From CADEDH01 sp039029735 (GTDB lineage Bacteria; Actinomycetota; Acidimicrobiia; Acidimicrobiales; SZUA-35): DNA of 64,000 nt. The notes under the pieces were generated by a model, which was not told the DNA's origin, ran no database searches, and saw nothing but the letters and a program-made list of their open reading frames with translations. The stretch spans positions 1 to 64,000 of the forward strand of contig JBCCFL010000030.1 in assembly GCA_039029735.1 (NCBI GenBank), in the 5' to 3' direction. Position 1 is the first letter of the stretch; the number at the start of each line of letters is the position of its first letter. A program made the position numbers and the translations under genes. This document shows positions 11,568 through 19,743 of this stretch, piece by piece.

Positions 11568-11633
11568 GGTCCGTCTCCTTCAGACGACGATTGCGGACAC
11601 CTGCATCGTCTGCTCGTTCCCAGGTAGGAGCCA

Positions 11634-11648
11634 TGTCCGGTGCGGACA
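11634..11648. promoter_or_regulatory. Candidate operator between hydrolase and AraC-type regulator
   Basis: TGTCCG-GTG-CGGACA is a perfect 6+6 bp inverted repeat in the divergent intergenic region. Further CGGACA half-sites lie at 11594-11599 and 11664-11669 in direct orientation. This is the kind of array bound by AraC-family dimers. Confidence 0.45.
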
Positions 11649-11688
11649 ACCACTTGACCAAGTCGGACAATCGGCTGTGCCGCCCATC

Positions 11689-11694
11689 TACCCT
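11689..11694 (+). promoter_or_regulatory. -10 box for AraC-type regulator (leaderless)
   Basis: TACCCT is followed by 6 bases and ATG 11701. Confidence 0.5.
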
Positions 11695-11700
11695 GTACAG

Positions 11701-12717
11701 ATGGTCTCGGCCAGCAGTGCTCGCCCGGCGACGAGCCTCCGCCTCCTCTGCGAGACGGCCGCCGAGGCGGGGATCGGGCTCGACATCGCGCTCGCCGACA
11801 CCGGCCTCGACGAGCGCGACATGGTCGATGCCACCCGAGAGATCACCGCCGAGCAGGAACTGATGGCTGTGCGGAACATCGCAGCGGTGTATCCGTCCGA
11901 GGCCGGGCTCGGTGTTGCGGTCGGGGAACGAATGCACGTGAACGCCTTCGGGATCTGGGGCTTCGCCGTGCTGACGAGCCCCACCTTCCGGGCGGCCATC
12001 CACACCGCACTCGATCACATCCGACTCTCCTACGTGTTCGCCGACGTGCACTTCCACGAGACCGCCGATGCGGGCCGGCTCGTGTTCGACGTCTCGGCGC
12101 TCGATCCCGGCGTGCAGGCGTTCGTGTTGGAGCGCCAGTCGATGGTCACCATGCACTTCGCCCGGGAGGTGGTGGATCGAGCAGTGCTCCAAGAGTTCAC
12201 CATCGAAACCACCCGGTCTGCGTCGTACGCCGAGGCGCTGGCGGATCGAATCGGCTTGGCCGTCACCGCTGACGCCGACCACGACGCGCTCGTGTTTCCG
12301 GCCCGGGTACTCGATCTCGACGTGCCGAGATCGGATCCGGTCACCCTTCGATACTGCCTCGAACAGTGCGAGCTGCTGGCGGCCCGCCTTGGTGACGAGG
12401 CACATCCGTGGTCGACGAAGGTCCGGGATGTACTCGTCGAGGACATCGCGCAGGAGCACCAGATCGGTTCGGCGGCCGAGCGGCTTGCGGTCAACGAGCG
12501 AACCTTGCGGCGGCGCCTGGCCGACGAGGGCACGAGCTTCAGGGAACTGTATGCCGACACCCGCTTGTCGATCGCCTGGGAACTGCTCGAAACGGCTGGT
12601 CTGAGCGTGGAGGCGGTCGCCCGACGAGTGGGCTACGCCGAGCCGGCGAGCTTCGTTCGGTCGTTCGCCAAGCACTTCGGCGAGACGCCGGGCAGCATCC
12701 GCCGCCGGGTGGCGTGA
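11701..12717 (+). CDS. AraC-family transcriptional regulator with N-terminal ligand domain
   Basis: DNA-binding regulator of 338 residues. The N-terminal two thirds match the 'arabinose-binding domain of AraC-type regulators' layout: GVAVGERMHVNAFGIWGFAV, then SALDPGVQAF. The C-terminal 90 residues hold two helix-turn-helix units (GSAAERLAVNERTLRRRLAD and SVEAVARRVGYAEPASFVRS). ATG 11701 was chosen because TACCCT lies 6 bases upstream; the in-frame extension back to 11479 runs into the divergent gene. It probably regulates the divergent hydrolase/oxidoreductase pair; the ligand is unknown. Confidence 0.9.
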   Translation: MVSASSARPATSLRLLCETAAEAGIGLDIALADTGLDERDMVDATREITAEQELMAVRNIAAVYPSEAGLGVAVGERMHVNAFGIWGFAVLTSPTFRAAIHTALDHIRLSYVFADVHFHETADAGRLVFDVSALDPGVQAFVLERQSMVTMHFAREVVDRAVLQEFTIETTRSASYAEALADRIGLAVTADADHDALVFPARVLDLDVPRSDPVTLRYCLEQCELLAARLGDEAHPWSTKVRDVLVEDIAQEHQIGSAAERLAVNERTLRRRLADEGTSFRELYADTRLSIAWELLETAGLSVEAVARRVGYAEPASFVRSFAKHFGETPGSIRRRVA

Positions 12718-12751
12718 CCGTCTGGGCTCGGTCGGAGGGCCTGGCGAGCCT

Positions 12752-13282
12752 TCAGTGGGGTGGCCAGAGCATCGATTCGGCTGGATGCTCCGGGCGGTAC
12801 AACACCCAGTGACCCGCCCCAACGTGGTCTGCACCGCTGCCGAAGAGGCCGGCATACCACGTGGCGTAGCCTTCGTGCACCACGCCGTTCACCTCGTAGC
12901 GGTAGGTGGCTGTGTGCTGGGGGGTGCGGGTGACCTGAATCTTGCCGGTGGCCAGCACCGTGCCGGTGGTTACCTGCCCGACTTCGGCCAGGTCTCGCAT
13001 GCGGCTGGTAGCCGCTCGACCGATCCTGGTGCTGACCACGCCGCTGGTGAGAAAGAAGAGGCCGATGGCGGTCATCGCGATGGTGAGCTGCACATCCTCG
13101 AGGGCGAGGGCGAGGGCGACGGCGGCGACGATCAAGGGTCCGGTGCCGAAGAGGAAGAGCATCACGATCAGCGGGGCTGGCATGCCGATCCGCTTCACCT
13201 GAGAGCGAGCCCAGCGTCGGGGCGCTGGGCCGGGGTAGCTGGCCGGTGAGGGGAGCGCGGCCGAATCTGGTGAGTGGACCAT
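12752..13282 (-). CDS. Membrane protein, DUF3592-like
   Basis: Small membrane protein of unknown function, 176 residues from ATG 13282 (ATG 13318 in frame is an alternative). Two hydrophobic helices are at about residues 35-60 and 65-85. A C-terminal beta domain follows, with a pattern typical of DUF3592: a GTVLATG strand, TATYRYEVNGVVHEGYA, and a closing VLYRPEHPAES. It is convergent with the AraC-type regulator (35 bp apart). No enzymatic motif is visible. Confidence 0.7.
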   Translation of the reverse strand: MVHSPDSAALPSPASYPGPAPRRWARSQVKRIGMPAPLIVMLFLFGTGPLIVAAVALALALEDVQLTIAMTAIGLFFLTSGVVSTRIGRAATSRMRDLAEVGQVTTGTVLATGKIQVTRTPQHTATYRYEVNGVVHEGYATWYAGLFGSGADHVGAGHWVLYRPEHPAESMLWPPH

Positions 13283-13389
13283 GCTTGCTCTACGCCGTCC
13301 GCGGCTCAAACGGTTCACCCGTCGCCCGCTTCACGGTTTCTGACGGGTGGTGCGGGTCCCGGCATCCAGCGGGACCCGCACCGAGCCCG

Positions 13390-14127
13390 TCAGCTCGTCT
13401 CCAGCGAGGCGGCGCCGGAGGTCGAGATCTGGCCGACGGCATCGTCGGGGATGCGGAGCGTCGATGCTCCGCTGGCGTCCCCGTCCACGGTGCCGGCGGC
13501 GTCGATGGTGAGGTCGGCGGCGCCGGACACATCGACAGTTGCCGTACCGACTGATGCGATGTCGAGGTCGGAGGCACCGGACACGTCCAGGTCGGCCTCC
13601 TCCACTGCCAGTGCGTCGAGGTCGACGTCGCTGGCCCCGGAAACCCGAGCGGTGATCGCCTGAGCGGTTCCGTCGATACGCACCTCGGAGGCACCGGTCA
13701 CGTCGAGGTCGAGATCGTCGGCCGCCAGGCCTTCCACCGTCACATCCGATGCACCGGTCACGTCCAACGCCTCGAGAGACGCCATGGTGACCTCGGCCCT
13801 CAGCCCGACGGTGGTGTCGTACATGCCGTCTTCCATGCTGATGCGGAGCTCGCCGTCGACCACCTCGAAGATGGCGTCGTCGATGAAGTTGTCGTCCAAG
13901 GTGAAGCTGGCCTCGGCTGGCCCATCGGCGATCGTGACGTCGACCTCGACGGCATGTGAGATATCCAGGCGGGTGAAGCTCTCGCCCTCGATCGTGAGGG
14001 TCTCGGCTGTCCCCGAGCCCTGCTGGACTGCGAAGGGGAAGCCGCTGCAGCCGGTGGCCCAGGTGGCGGTGATGGCGAGGAGGCCAGTGGTGAGAACGAG
14101 CGGGTTGGTGAGCAACTGGCTGAACAT
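13390..14127 (-). CDS. Secreted lipoprotein with GIN/DUF2807 beta-helix domain
   Basis: Probable surface lipoprotein of 245 residues. ATG 14127 gives an N-terminal hydrophobic segment ending in the lipobox TWATGC. The rest is a DUF2807 (GIN, putative auto-transporter adhesin head) domain. It begins with SFTRLDISHAVEVDVTI and then repeats short strands with [VL][ST]GASD turns (VTGASDV, VTGASEV, VSGASDV, VSGASDL, VSGAADL), typical of a right-handed beta helix. Extending to 14205 would put 26 polar residues before the signal, so the later start is preferred. Function in this family is unproven. Confidence 0.82.
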   Translation of the reverse strand: MFSQLLTNPLVLTTGLLAITATWATGCSGFPFAVQQGSGTAETLTIEGESFTRLDISHAVEVDVTIADGPAEASFTLDDNFIDDAIFEVVDGELRISMEDGMYDTTVGLRAEVTMASLEALDVTGASDVTVEGLAADDLDLDVTGASEVRIDGTAQAITARVSGASDVDLDALAVEEADLDVSGASDLDIASVGTATVDVSGAADLTIDAAGTVDGDASGASTLRIPDDAVGQISTSGAASLETS

Positions 14128-14337
14128 GATCCTCAGTCTCGAACGAGCCAGCCCCCAGATCCATCGGGTGTCCCCCTGAGGTGACCCTGAGAACCCCGGG
14201 GTCACCCCCGGTGGCTGGCCGGGGTGCCTCTCGGGGGGCTATCCCCACCTCGCGGTCCACCCCGCGCCCCACCCCGCCTCAAGACGGTGCTGATCCTGGC
14301 CGACTATGCGTGATGGAGACTCTCGAAGTGGAGTACC

Positions 14338-14571
14338 ATGGAGAGCCACCGACCAACCGAGGTGATCTCGTTGACCGAGGCGAAGCAGCGGCAAGTCGAG
14401 CAGTACATCCGATCGCTCGTCGATGGGGCGCGGACCACCACTGAGCTGCTCGGTCAGGTCGAGGATCGGTTCCACGTTGGCCTGCCGGCGGTGCAGCGGC
14501 TCTTCTATCGCATGATGAGCGATGGCAGCGTTCGCCTCGGGCCGGGCCTGGTGCCAGTCCGGGTCGACTGA
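14338..14571 (+). CDS. Hypothetical small protein, 77 aa
   Basis: A short frame with the strong G/C third-position preference of neighbouring genes. It is predicted to be mostly helical (AKQRQVEQYIRSLVDGARTT, then VQRLFYRMMSDGSVRLGPG), reminiscent of a winged-helix unit, but I do not recognise a family. ATG 14338 is assumed; GTG 14359 is possible. It ends 60 bp before dgt and may share its transcript. Confidence 0.5.
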   Translation: MESHRPTEVISLTEAKQRQVEQYIRSLVDGARTTTELLGQVEDRFHVGLPAVQRLFYRMMSDGSVRLGPGLVPVRVD

Positions 14572-14630
14572 CCCCTCCAGCTTCGCCCGCCAGCGCCGCA
14601 CTCCCACCGAACGGCAGGTCTCCAGTTTCC

Positions 14631-15947
14631 ATGCGTGCCGATCGCCGTCATGACGCGTCCGACGACCTCGAAGGTCGAGACGCCCGCCCTCCTGGCGCCC
14701 GCGACCGCGATCGCATCCTCTACTCCGAGCCGTTCCGCCGCCTGCTCGGGGTGACCCAGGTGGTGGGGGCCCACGAGGGCACCGTGTTCCACAACCGGCT
14801 CACCCACTCGATCAAGGTGAGCCAGATCGCACGTCGGCTGGCTGAGCGGATGATCCACGATCACACCGAAGCGGGCACCATGGCTCTGCTCGATGCCCAC
14901 GGCGGGGTGGAACCCGAGGTGGCCGAAGCGGCTGCCCTCGCCCACGACATCGGCCATCCGCCGTTCGGTCACGCGGGCGAGGTGGTGCTCGACGAGCTCA
15001 CGAGGGCCCGCGGGTGTACCGAGGGCTTCGAAGGCAACGCGCAGAGCTTCCGCATCCTCACCAAGCTGGCCTTCCGCAAGGTGGATCCCGACGATCCGCC
15101 CGGGCTCGATCTGAGTCGGGCCACGCTGCGGGCGTCCCTCAAGTATCCGTGGCTCCGTGCGCTGGATGAGGCGCAGCAGCCGATCGCAGGGGAGAAGCGG
15201 AGCCGCAAGTGGGGCGCCTACGACAGCGAGGTTCCCGACCTGGACTTCGCATTGGCGATGGAACCAGCGGGGGCGGTGCGCAGCCTCGAGGCCGAGATCA
15301 TGGACTGGGCCGACGACGTGACGTATGCCGTGCACGACCTGGAGGACTTCTACCGGGCGGGGCTCATCCCGCTGCCGACGCTGGCCCAGGATCTCGACGA
15401 GCGCGAACGCTTCCTCACCTTGGCGTGTGAACGGAGCCAGCTCGAATGGGCCGAGGCCGAAGAGGCCTTCGAGCGCATGCGGCTGCTGCTCCCGACCACC
15501 CCGTTCACCGGTGCCGCCGAGCAGTTGGGCGCGATGTCGGTGTTGCGGAGCCAGCTCATCAACACCCTGCTCGCCGCCTTCGCGGTTCCCGAGCCCGGAT
15601 CAGATCAGTTCGTCCGGCGAGACGAGATGATCGTGGCCGAGGTGCTCAAGCAGCTCACCTGGACCTACGTGATCACCTCGCCACATCTGAGCGCCCAGGA
15701 GTACGGCCAGCGTCGGGTGATCACCGAGATCTTCGATGCGTTCTGCGAGATCGACGTCGACGGCAAGGCCAAACCAGCCCGAGAGGTGCTGCGCTCGCCG
15801 TTCCTCGACCGGGCCCTCTTCGCCGATTGTCCACCGGCCCGGAGGGCGGCCGACTTCGTAGCGAGCCTCACCGAGCCTCAGGCGTTTCAGCTGCACGGGC
15901 GCCTCACTGGCCACACCCCAGGTTCGGTGATGGACCCGGTGATCTGA
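14631..15947 (+). CDS. dgt: Deoxyguanosinetriphosphate triphosphohydrolase (HD domain)
   Basis: Hydrolyses dGTP (or related dNTPs) to the nucleoside and triphosphate, helping to balance dNTP pools. The HD-superfamily metal site is complete: NRLTHSIKVSQIARRLAE, then ALAHDIGHPPFGHAGE with the His-Asp pair, and a distal Asp in IMDWADDVTYAVHDLEDFYR. FEGNAQSFRIL is typical of dGTPase-like proteins. The 438 residues match the actinobacterial family length. ATG 14631 starts MRADRRHDASDD, ahead of the conserved DRDRILYSEPFRRL substrate-binding block. Confidence 0.94.
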   Translation: MRADRRHDASDDLEGRDARPPGARDRDRILYSEPFRRLLGVTQVVGAHEGTVFHNRLTHSIKVSQIARRLAERMIHDHTEAGTMALLDAHGGVEPEVAEAAALAHDIGHPPFGHAGEVVLDELTRARGCTEGFEGNAQSFRILTKLAFRKVDPDDPPGLDLSRATLRASLKYPWLRALDEAQQPIAGEKRSRKWGAYDSEVPDLDFALAMEPAGAVRSLEAEIMDWADDVTYAVHDLEDFYRAGLIPLPTLAQDLDERERFLTLACERSQLEWAEAEEAFERMRLLLPTTPFTGAAEQLGAMSVLRSQLINTLLAAFAVPEPGSDQFVRRDEMIVAEVLKQLTWTYVITSPHLSAQEYGQRRVITEIFDAFCEIDVDGKAKPAREVLRSPFLDRALFADCPPARRAADFVASLTEPQAFQLHGRLTGHTPGSVMDPVI

Positions 15948-15984
15948 AGTACCTGCCAAGCGCGCCCCGGGCGAGTTCAAGGCC

Positions 15985-15990
15985 TACAGT
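15985..15990 (+). promoter_or_regulatory. -10 box for glycosyltransferase at 15998 (leaderless)
   Basis: TACAGT is followed by 7 bases and GTG 15998. Confidence 0.55.
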
Positions 15991-15997
15991 CCGAGGC

Positions 15998-17122
15998 GTG
16001 TTCGACGGTCCGCCGCTCCGTCTTGCGCTCGAAGCGACATCGCTGTTGGGCGCCCGCACTGGTATCGGGGCGATGACTCGCGCCCTCGTCGATCGGCTGG
16101 CCACCGTGCCGGGCATCGAGGTGACAGGGCTCGCTGTCAGCTGGCGTGGTCGGGCCGCCGTTGCCGATGAGCTGCCCGCCGGCATGGCATCGCACCCATT
16201 GCAGTTCCCCGCCCGCCTCGCCCACTGGCTCTGGGCCCGAGTCGACCATCCCCGGCTCGACGGGTTCGACGTCGTGCACGGCCCCAACTTCGTGGTGCCG
16301 CCAGTTGCCGGGGCTGCGTCACTGGTGTCGGTGCACGATTTCGGGCCGTGGCACGATCCCGCATCGTGTACCCGCTCGGCCCGGGCCTACCCCCGGCTCG
16401 TGGCTCGTGCACTCGACCGTGGCGCCCACGTGCACGTCGACTCGGCGTTCGTGGGGCGCGAGGCGATCGAGATCCTCGGGGTCGAGCCCGAGCGGGTGCA
16501 CCACATTGCGCTGGGCTTCGATCCTCAGAGCCAGGGCTCGTCGGTGCGGGGCCGGGCCATGGTGGATGGCAGTGACTACGTGCTCGCACTCGGCACGATC
16601 GAGCCCCGCAAGGACCATCCGAATCTGGTGGCGGCGATGGCCGAGGTGTGGACCACGCATCCCGACGTCCGGCTCGTCGTGGTCGGCCCCGATGGGTGGG
16701 GAACGCCAGCATTCGACGCGGCGTGCGCCCGTCACGCCGTGGGCGACCGGGTGGTACGCCTCGGCTATGTCGACCAGCGGGCTCGGGCCGATCTGCTCGC
16801 TGGTGCCGCCTGCCTGTCCTTTGCATCGCGCTACGAGGGCTTCGGGCTGCCTCCGCTCGAGGCAATGGCCGCTGGCACGCCGGTGGTCGCCTCAACTGCC
16901 GGTTCGTTGCCGGAGATCTGCGGCGGAGCCGCCGAGATGGTGCCGCCGGGCGAGCCCGCCGCACTCGCCAAGGCGATCACAGCCGTGATCGACGACCGGG
17001 AACGGGCCGCAGAGCTCGTGCGGCTGGGTCGAGTCCAGACATCCCGTTTCTCCTGGGACGTGACCGCCGAGGGCTTCATGTCGCTCTACCGGCACCTCGC
17101 CGAGCAGCATCAACGTCTCTAA
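15998..17122 (+). CDS. Glycosyltransferase family 4
   Basis: GT-B fold transferase of 374 residues, probably for a surface polysaccharide or glycolipid; the substrate is unknown. The N-terminal half begins LRLALEATSLLGARTGIGAM (acceptor loop). The C-terminal Rossmann half shows ALGTIEPRKDHPNLVAAM, then FASRYEGFGLPPLEAMAAG, the canonical EGFGLPxLEAMA donor block. GTG 15998 was chosen from the -10 box 7 bases upstream; the frame is open back to 15446 only as an overlap with dgt. Confidence 0.88.
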   Translation: MFDGPPLRLALEATSLLGARTGIGAMTRALVDRLATVPGIEVTGLAVSWRGRAAVADELPAGMASHPLQFPARLAHWLWARVDHPRLDGFDVVHGPNFVVPPVAGAASLVSVHDFGPWHDPASCTRSARAYPRLVARALDRGAHVHVDSAFVGREAIEILGVEPERVHHIALGFDPQSQGSSVRGRAMVDGSDYVLALGTIEPRKDHPNLVAAMAEVWTTHPDVRLVVVGPDGWGTPAFDAACARHAVGDRVVRLGYVDQRARADLLAGAACLSFASRYEGFGLPPLEAMAAGTPVVASTAGSLPEICGGAAEMVPPGEPAALAKAITAVIDDRERAAELVRLGRVQTSRFSWDVTAEGFMSLYRHLAEQHQRL

Positions 17123-17132
17123 CGCTCGGTGC

Positions 17133-17165
17133 CGCCGTCGATAGGCACTGGTCGCCGTCGATAGG
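17133..17165 (+). repeat. Short direct repeat in lpdA promoter
   Basis: CGCCGTCGATAGG occurs at 17133-17145 and again at 17153-17165. The second copy supplies the first bases of the TAGGGT -10 box of the next gene. It may be a local duplication of promoter sequence. Confidence 0.6.
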
Positions 17166-17167
17166 GT
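17162..17167 (+). promoter_or_regulatory. -10 box for lpdA-like gene (leaderless)
   Basis: TAGGGT is followed by 7 bases and ATG 17175. Confidence 0.55.
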
Positions 17168-17174
17168 CAACGTC

Positions 17175-18554
17175 ATGTACGAGCAGGGTGAGCAGAAGCG
17201 GTTCGTCATCATCGGTGGTGGCCCGGGGGGCACCACGTGTGCCACCCACGCCGCCCGGTTCGGAGCCGACGTCACGCTGATCGAGCGCGACATCATCGGC
17301 GGCGCCGCCCATCTGCTCGACTGCATCCCGTCCAAGGCGATGATCGCCACTGGCGGGGCGATGACGCTCATGAACACCGCGGCCGAGATGGGCCTCGCCC
17401 GGGTTGACGTGGAGCTCGATTTCGAGGCGCTCCGTGCCCGCATCTCCGACATCGAAGACCGCCTGGAGGCGTCGACCGCCGATCTGTTGCGCAGCCAGGG
17501 TGTGAAGCTGATCGAGGGAACGGGCCGGCTCGTTGGGCCTCACGAGGTGGAGGTCGAGCGCGCCGACGGCGGAACCGAGACGCTCGCCGCCGACGTGATC
17601 GTGCTCAGCACCGGTTCACGGCCCCGGATCCCGGACTGGGCCAATGTTGACGGCGTGCGGGTGCTCACGACCCGCGACGCCTACCCACCGCCCGAGCTGC
17701 CCGACCATCTGATCGTGGTGGGTTCCGGCGTGACCGGCGTGGAGTTCGTGCACATGTTCTCGTCGTTCGGCTCGGACGTGTCGCTGATCGTGAGCCGTCA
17801 GCAGGTGCTCCCCGGCAAGGATCCCGAAGTTGCCGCAGTGTTGGAGCAGAGCTTCGTCGAGCGTGGGGTGAAGCTCCTGATGGGGGCGCGGGCCACCAAG
17901 ATCGACGTGGCCGATGATGGAGTGGCCGTACACACCGACGATGGTCGGGTGGCGTCCGGGTCGCACGTGCTGCTCGCCATCGGGTCGGTCCCGAACTCCG
18001 AGAACCTGGGGCTTGACGCCGCCGGTGTGGAGGCCGAATGGGGATACGTCAAGGTGGACCACAACTGCCGGTCGAACGTGCCTCACATCTACGCCGCTGG
18101 TGACCTGTCGGGCCGACTGCCGCTGTCGTCGGTGGCGTCCACCCAGGGGCGCAAGATCGCCGAACATGCGATGGGGCGGCACCAGTTCGCCCACCATCGC
18201 CACATCGACTACGACAAGGCGGCGTCCGCGATCTTCACCGACCCCGAGATCGCAGACGTCGGAGTGGCCGAGGCCGACGCCTTCGCCGAGGGCCGGAAGA
18301 TCCGGGTGACGAAGGTGCCGTTCTCGATGTCGGCCAAGGCGCTCATCAACAACGACCCGCGAGGCTTCGTGAAGATCGTGTCGGATCCGGCCACCGGGGT
18401 GGTGATCGGCGGCTCGATCGTGGGCCGTCACGCGGCCGAGCTCATCTCGGTGTTGGCGTTGGCGGTGTCGGCGGGTCTGACTGTGGCCGATCTCGTGGAG
18501 TCGCTGTTCGTGCACCCGGCGCTGGCCGAGGTGCTCGGCGAAGCTGCGATCTGA
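17175..18554 (+). CDS. lpdA: NAD(P)H-quinone dehydrogenase, LpdA-like flavoprotein
   Basis: Class I disulphide-reductase-fold flavoenzyme of 459 residues. The FAD motif FVIIGGGPGGTTCA is followed by GGAAHLLDCIPSKAMIA. In this position true lipoamide dehydrogenases have a CxxxxC pair, but here only one Cys remains, as in mycobacterial LpdA (Rv3303c), which reduces quinones instead. A second Rossmann motif, LIVVGSGVTGVEFVHMF, binds NAD(P). IYAAGDLSGRLPLSSVA closes the FAD site. The C-terminal interface domain is complete but lacks the His-Glu pair of disulphide reductases. Confidence 0.85.
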   Translation: MYEQGEQKRFVIIGGGPGGTTCATHAARFGADVTLIERDIIGGAAHLLDCIPSKAMIATGGAMTLMNTAAEMGLARVDVELDFEALRARISDIEDRLEASTADLLRSQGVKLIEGTGRLVGPHEVEVERADGGTETLAADVIVLSTGSRPRIPDWANVDGVRVLTTRDAYPPPELPDHLIVVGSGVTGVEFVHMFSSFGSDVSLIVSRQQVLPGKDPEVAAVLEQSFVERGVKLLMGARATKIDVADDGVAVHTDDGRVASGSHVLLAIGSVPNSENLGLDAAGVEAEWGYVKVDHNCRSNVPHIYAAGDLSGRLPLSSVASTQGRKIAEHAMGRHQFAHHRHIDYDKAASAIFTDPEIADVGVAEADAFAEGRKIRVTKVPFSMSAKALINNDPRGFVKIVSDPATGVVIGGSIVGRHAAELISVLALAVSAGLTVADLVESLFVHPALAEVLGEAAI

Positions 18555-18564
18555 GATCTGGGCG

Positions 18565-18717
18565 CTACCGGTTGGTCGGATCCGCCATTCCGGCCGACTC
18601 CGTCGGAACGTCCACCGAGGTCGGGGTTGCCCTCGACTCAACCGCTTCGATCGAGATCGAGGCAGCGGCGATGATGGCGATGGCGGCGATGGCGGCGATG
18701 CGAATGATCCAGTGCAT
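18565..18717 (-). CDS. Small membrane or secreted peptide, 50 aa
   Basis: Reverse-strand ORF starting MHWIIRIAAIAAIAIIAAAS: a basic N-terminus and one hydrophobic helix (residues 3-21), followed by a polar tail rich in Pro, Ser, Thr and Asp. The ATG at 18717 has GGGAG at an 8-base spacing. It fills an otherwise empty gap between lpdA and the ferritin-like gene. No family recognised. It could be a membrane peptide or a secreted peptide. Confidence 0.55.
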   Translation of the reverse strand: MHWIIRIAAIAAIAIIAAASISIEAVESRATPTSVDVPTESAGMADPTNR

Positions 18718-18725
18718 GACGTGAT

Positions 18726-18730
18726 CTCCC
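18726..18730 (-). promoter_or_regulatory. Ribosome binding site of the 50-aa ORF
   Basis: GGGAG on the minus strand, 8 bases before ATG 18717. It is the main evidence that this short frame is translated. Confidence 0.5.
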
Positions 18731-18936
18731 TGATCAGCGAGGCCTGGTGCGGCCTTCTCACCCGTCCTGACCGCCGGCTGAGCCGGCCCTTACAGGTGGC
18801 GGCGAAGAATTCCGTGGCCCGTCGTTCACAAGACTCCGCTGTGGCGCTCCTGATACCGATATCGACATCGATGGTTGAACGTGCCCTGAGTCGCCCCGCG
18901 GCCCCTGGGGCCGGCTGAGGTGCCACCATCGAGCCC

Positions 18937-19710
18937 ATGGATGAGGGTGGGACCAACGCAACAGCCGTGATCGACGTCGACCAGACTGGGCCAGCCGACG
19001 GTGCTTCGGTCGCCGAGGTCGAGCGCTGGTGGCGCCGCGAGTTCGAGGGCGTGGCCGGCCAGCACGCCGAGCTGACGGTTGGCGACATCGGGCTCACCGC
19101 GCCCGTGGCCGATGCGGTCGGACCGTCCCTCGCCACGTTCCAGCTCGGTGAATCGGGCTCTGGTGATCACCTTCTCGCAGCAGCCCGTGGGGCGGGTGTC
19201 GGCGACGACCAGATCGAGGCCCTGCGGGCCTTTGTGGTCGAGGAGCAGGAGCACGCTCGGCTGCTCGGGCTCATCCTCGACGCCATGGGCACGCCTCGCC
19301 TCACCGCTCACTGGACCGACCACGTGTTCGTGCTCATCCGACGGATCAAATCGCTGCGGACCGAGGTGCTCACTCTCCTCGTGGCCGAGGTGATCGCACT
19401 CCGCTACTACTCGGCCCTTCGTGATGGCCTTCCGCCGTCCGACCTCACCGAGGTCTGTGGCCGGATCCACGCCGACGAATTGCGCCACGTCGAGTTCCAC
19501 GCCGCCACGCTGCCCCGGCACCTCCGGCGGTTCCCGCCGGGTATTCGCCACGTCGTTCGCCTGGCGTGGAACGCCCTCGTCACGGCCACGAGTGTGCTCA
19601 TCGCCGTCGACCACGGCCCAGCTCTCGCTGCCGCCGGGATGGGTCGCCGCCGGTTCGTTCGCGACGTTTGGCACCTCCGAGCCGACCTGGATCGTCGCCT
19701 GTTTGGCTGA
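18937..19710 (+). CDS. Ferritin-like diiron-fold protein
   Basis: A 257-residue, mostly helical protein with carboxylate/His pairs typical of the ferritin-like superfamily: EEQEH at residues 102-106 (Glu103, His106), a Glu at 151 within VAEVIALRYYSAL, and ADELRHVEFH (Glu181, His184). This implies a diiron centre, as in oxygenases, rubrerythrin-like proteins or MiaE-like enzymes; the substrate cannot be told. A hydrophobic stretch near residues 205-225 could be buried or membrane-associated. ATG 18937 lies 7 bases after CACCAT, a weak -10 box. No redox partner is adjacent. Confidence 0.7.
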   Translation: MDEGGTNATAVIDVDQTGPADGASVAEVERWWRREFEGVAGQHAELTVGDIGLTAPVADAVGPSLATFQLGESGSGDHLLAAARGAGVGDDQIEALRAFVVEEQEHARLLGLILDAMGTPRLTAHWTDHVFVLIRRIKSLRTEVLTLLVAEVIALRYYSALRDGLPPSDLTEVCGRIHADELRHVEFHAATLPRHLRRFPPGIRHVVRLAWNALVTATSVLIAVDHGPALAAAGMGRRRFVRDVWHLRADLDRRLFG

Positions 19711-19728
19711 CCAGAGCGCTCAGGCCGT

Positions 19729-19734
19729 TAGCGT
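19729..19734 (+). promoter_or_regulatory. -10 box for RsmF-like gene
   Basis: TAGCGT lies 9 bases before ATG 19744, slightly longer than the 6-8 seen elsewhere. Confidence 0.4.
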
Positions 19735-19743
19735 TCATCGACG

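Noticed and set aside
18712..18918. 68-residue plus-strand ORF before the ferritin-like gene
   Set aside because: Poor codon bias and overlaps the promoter region; the opposite-strand 50-residue ORF has the better RBS and composition.
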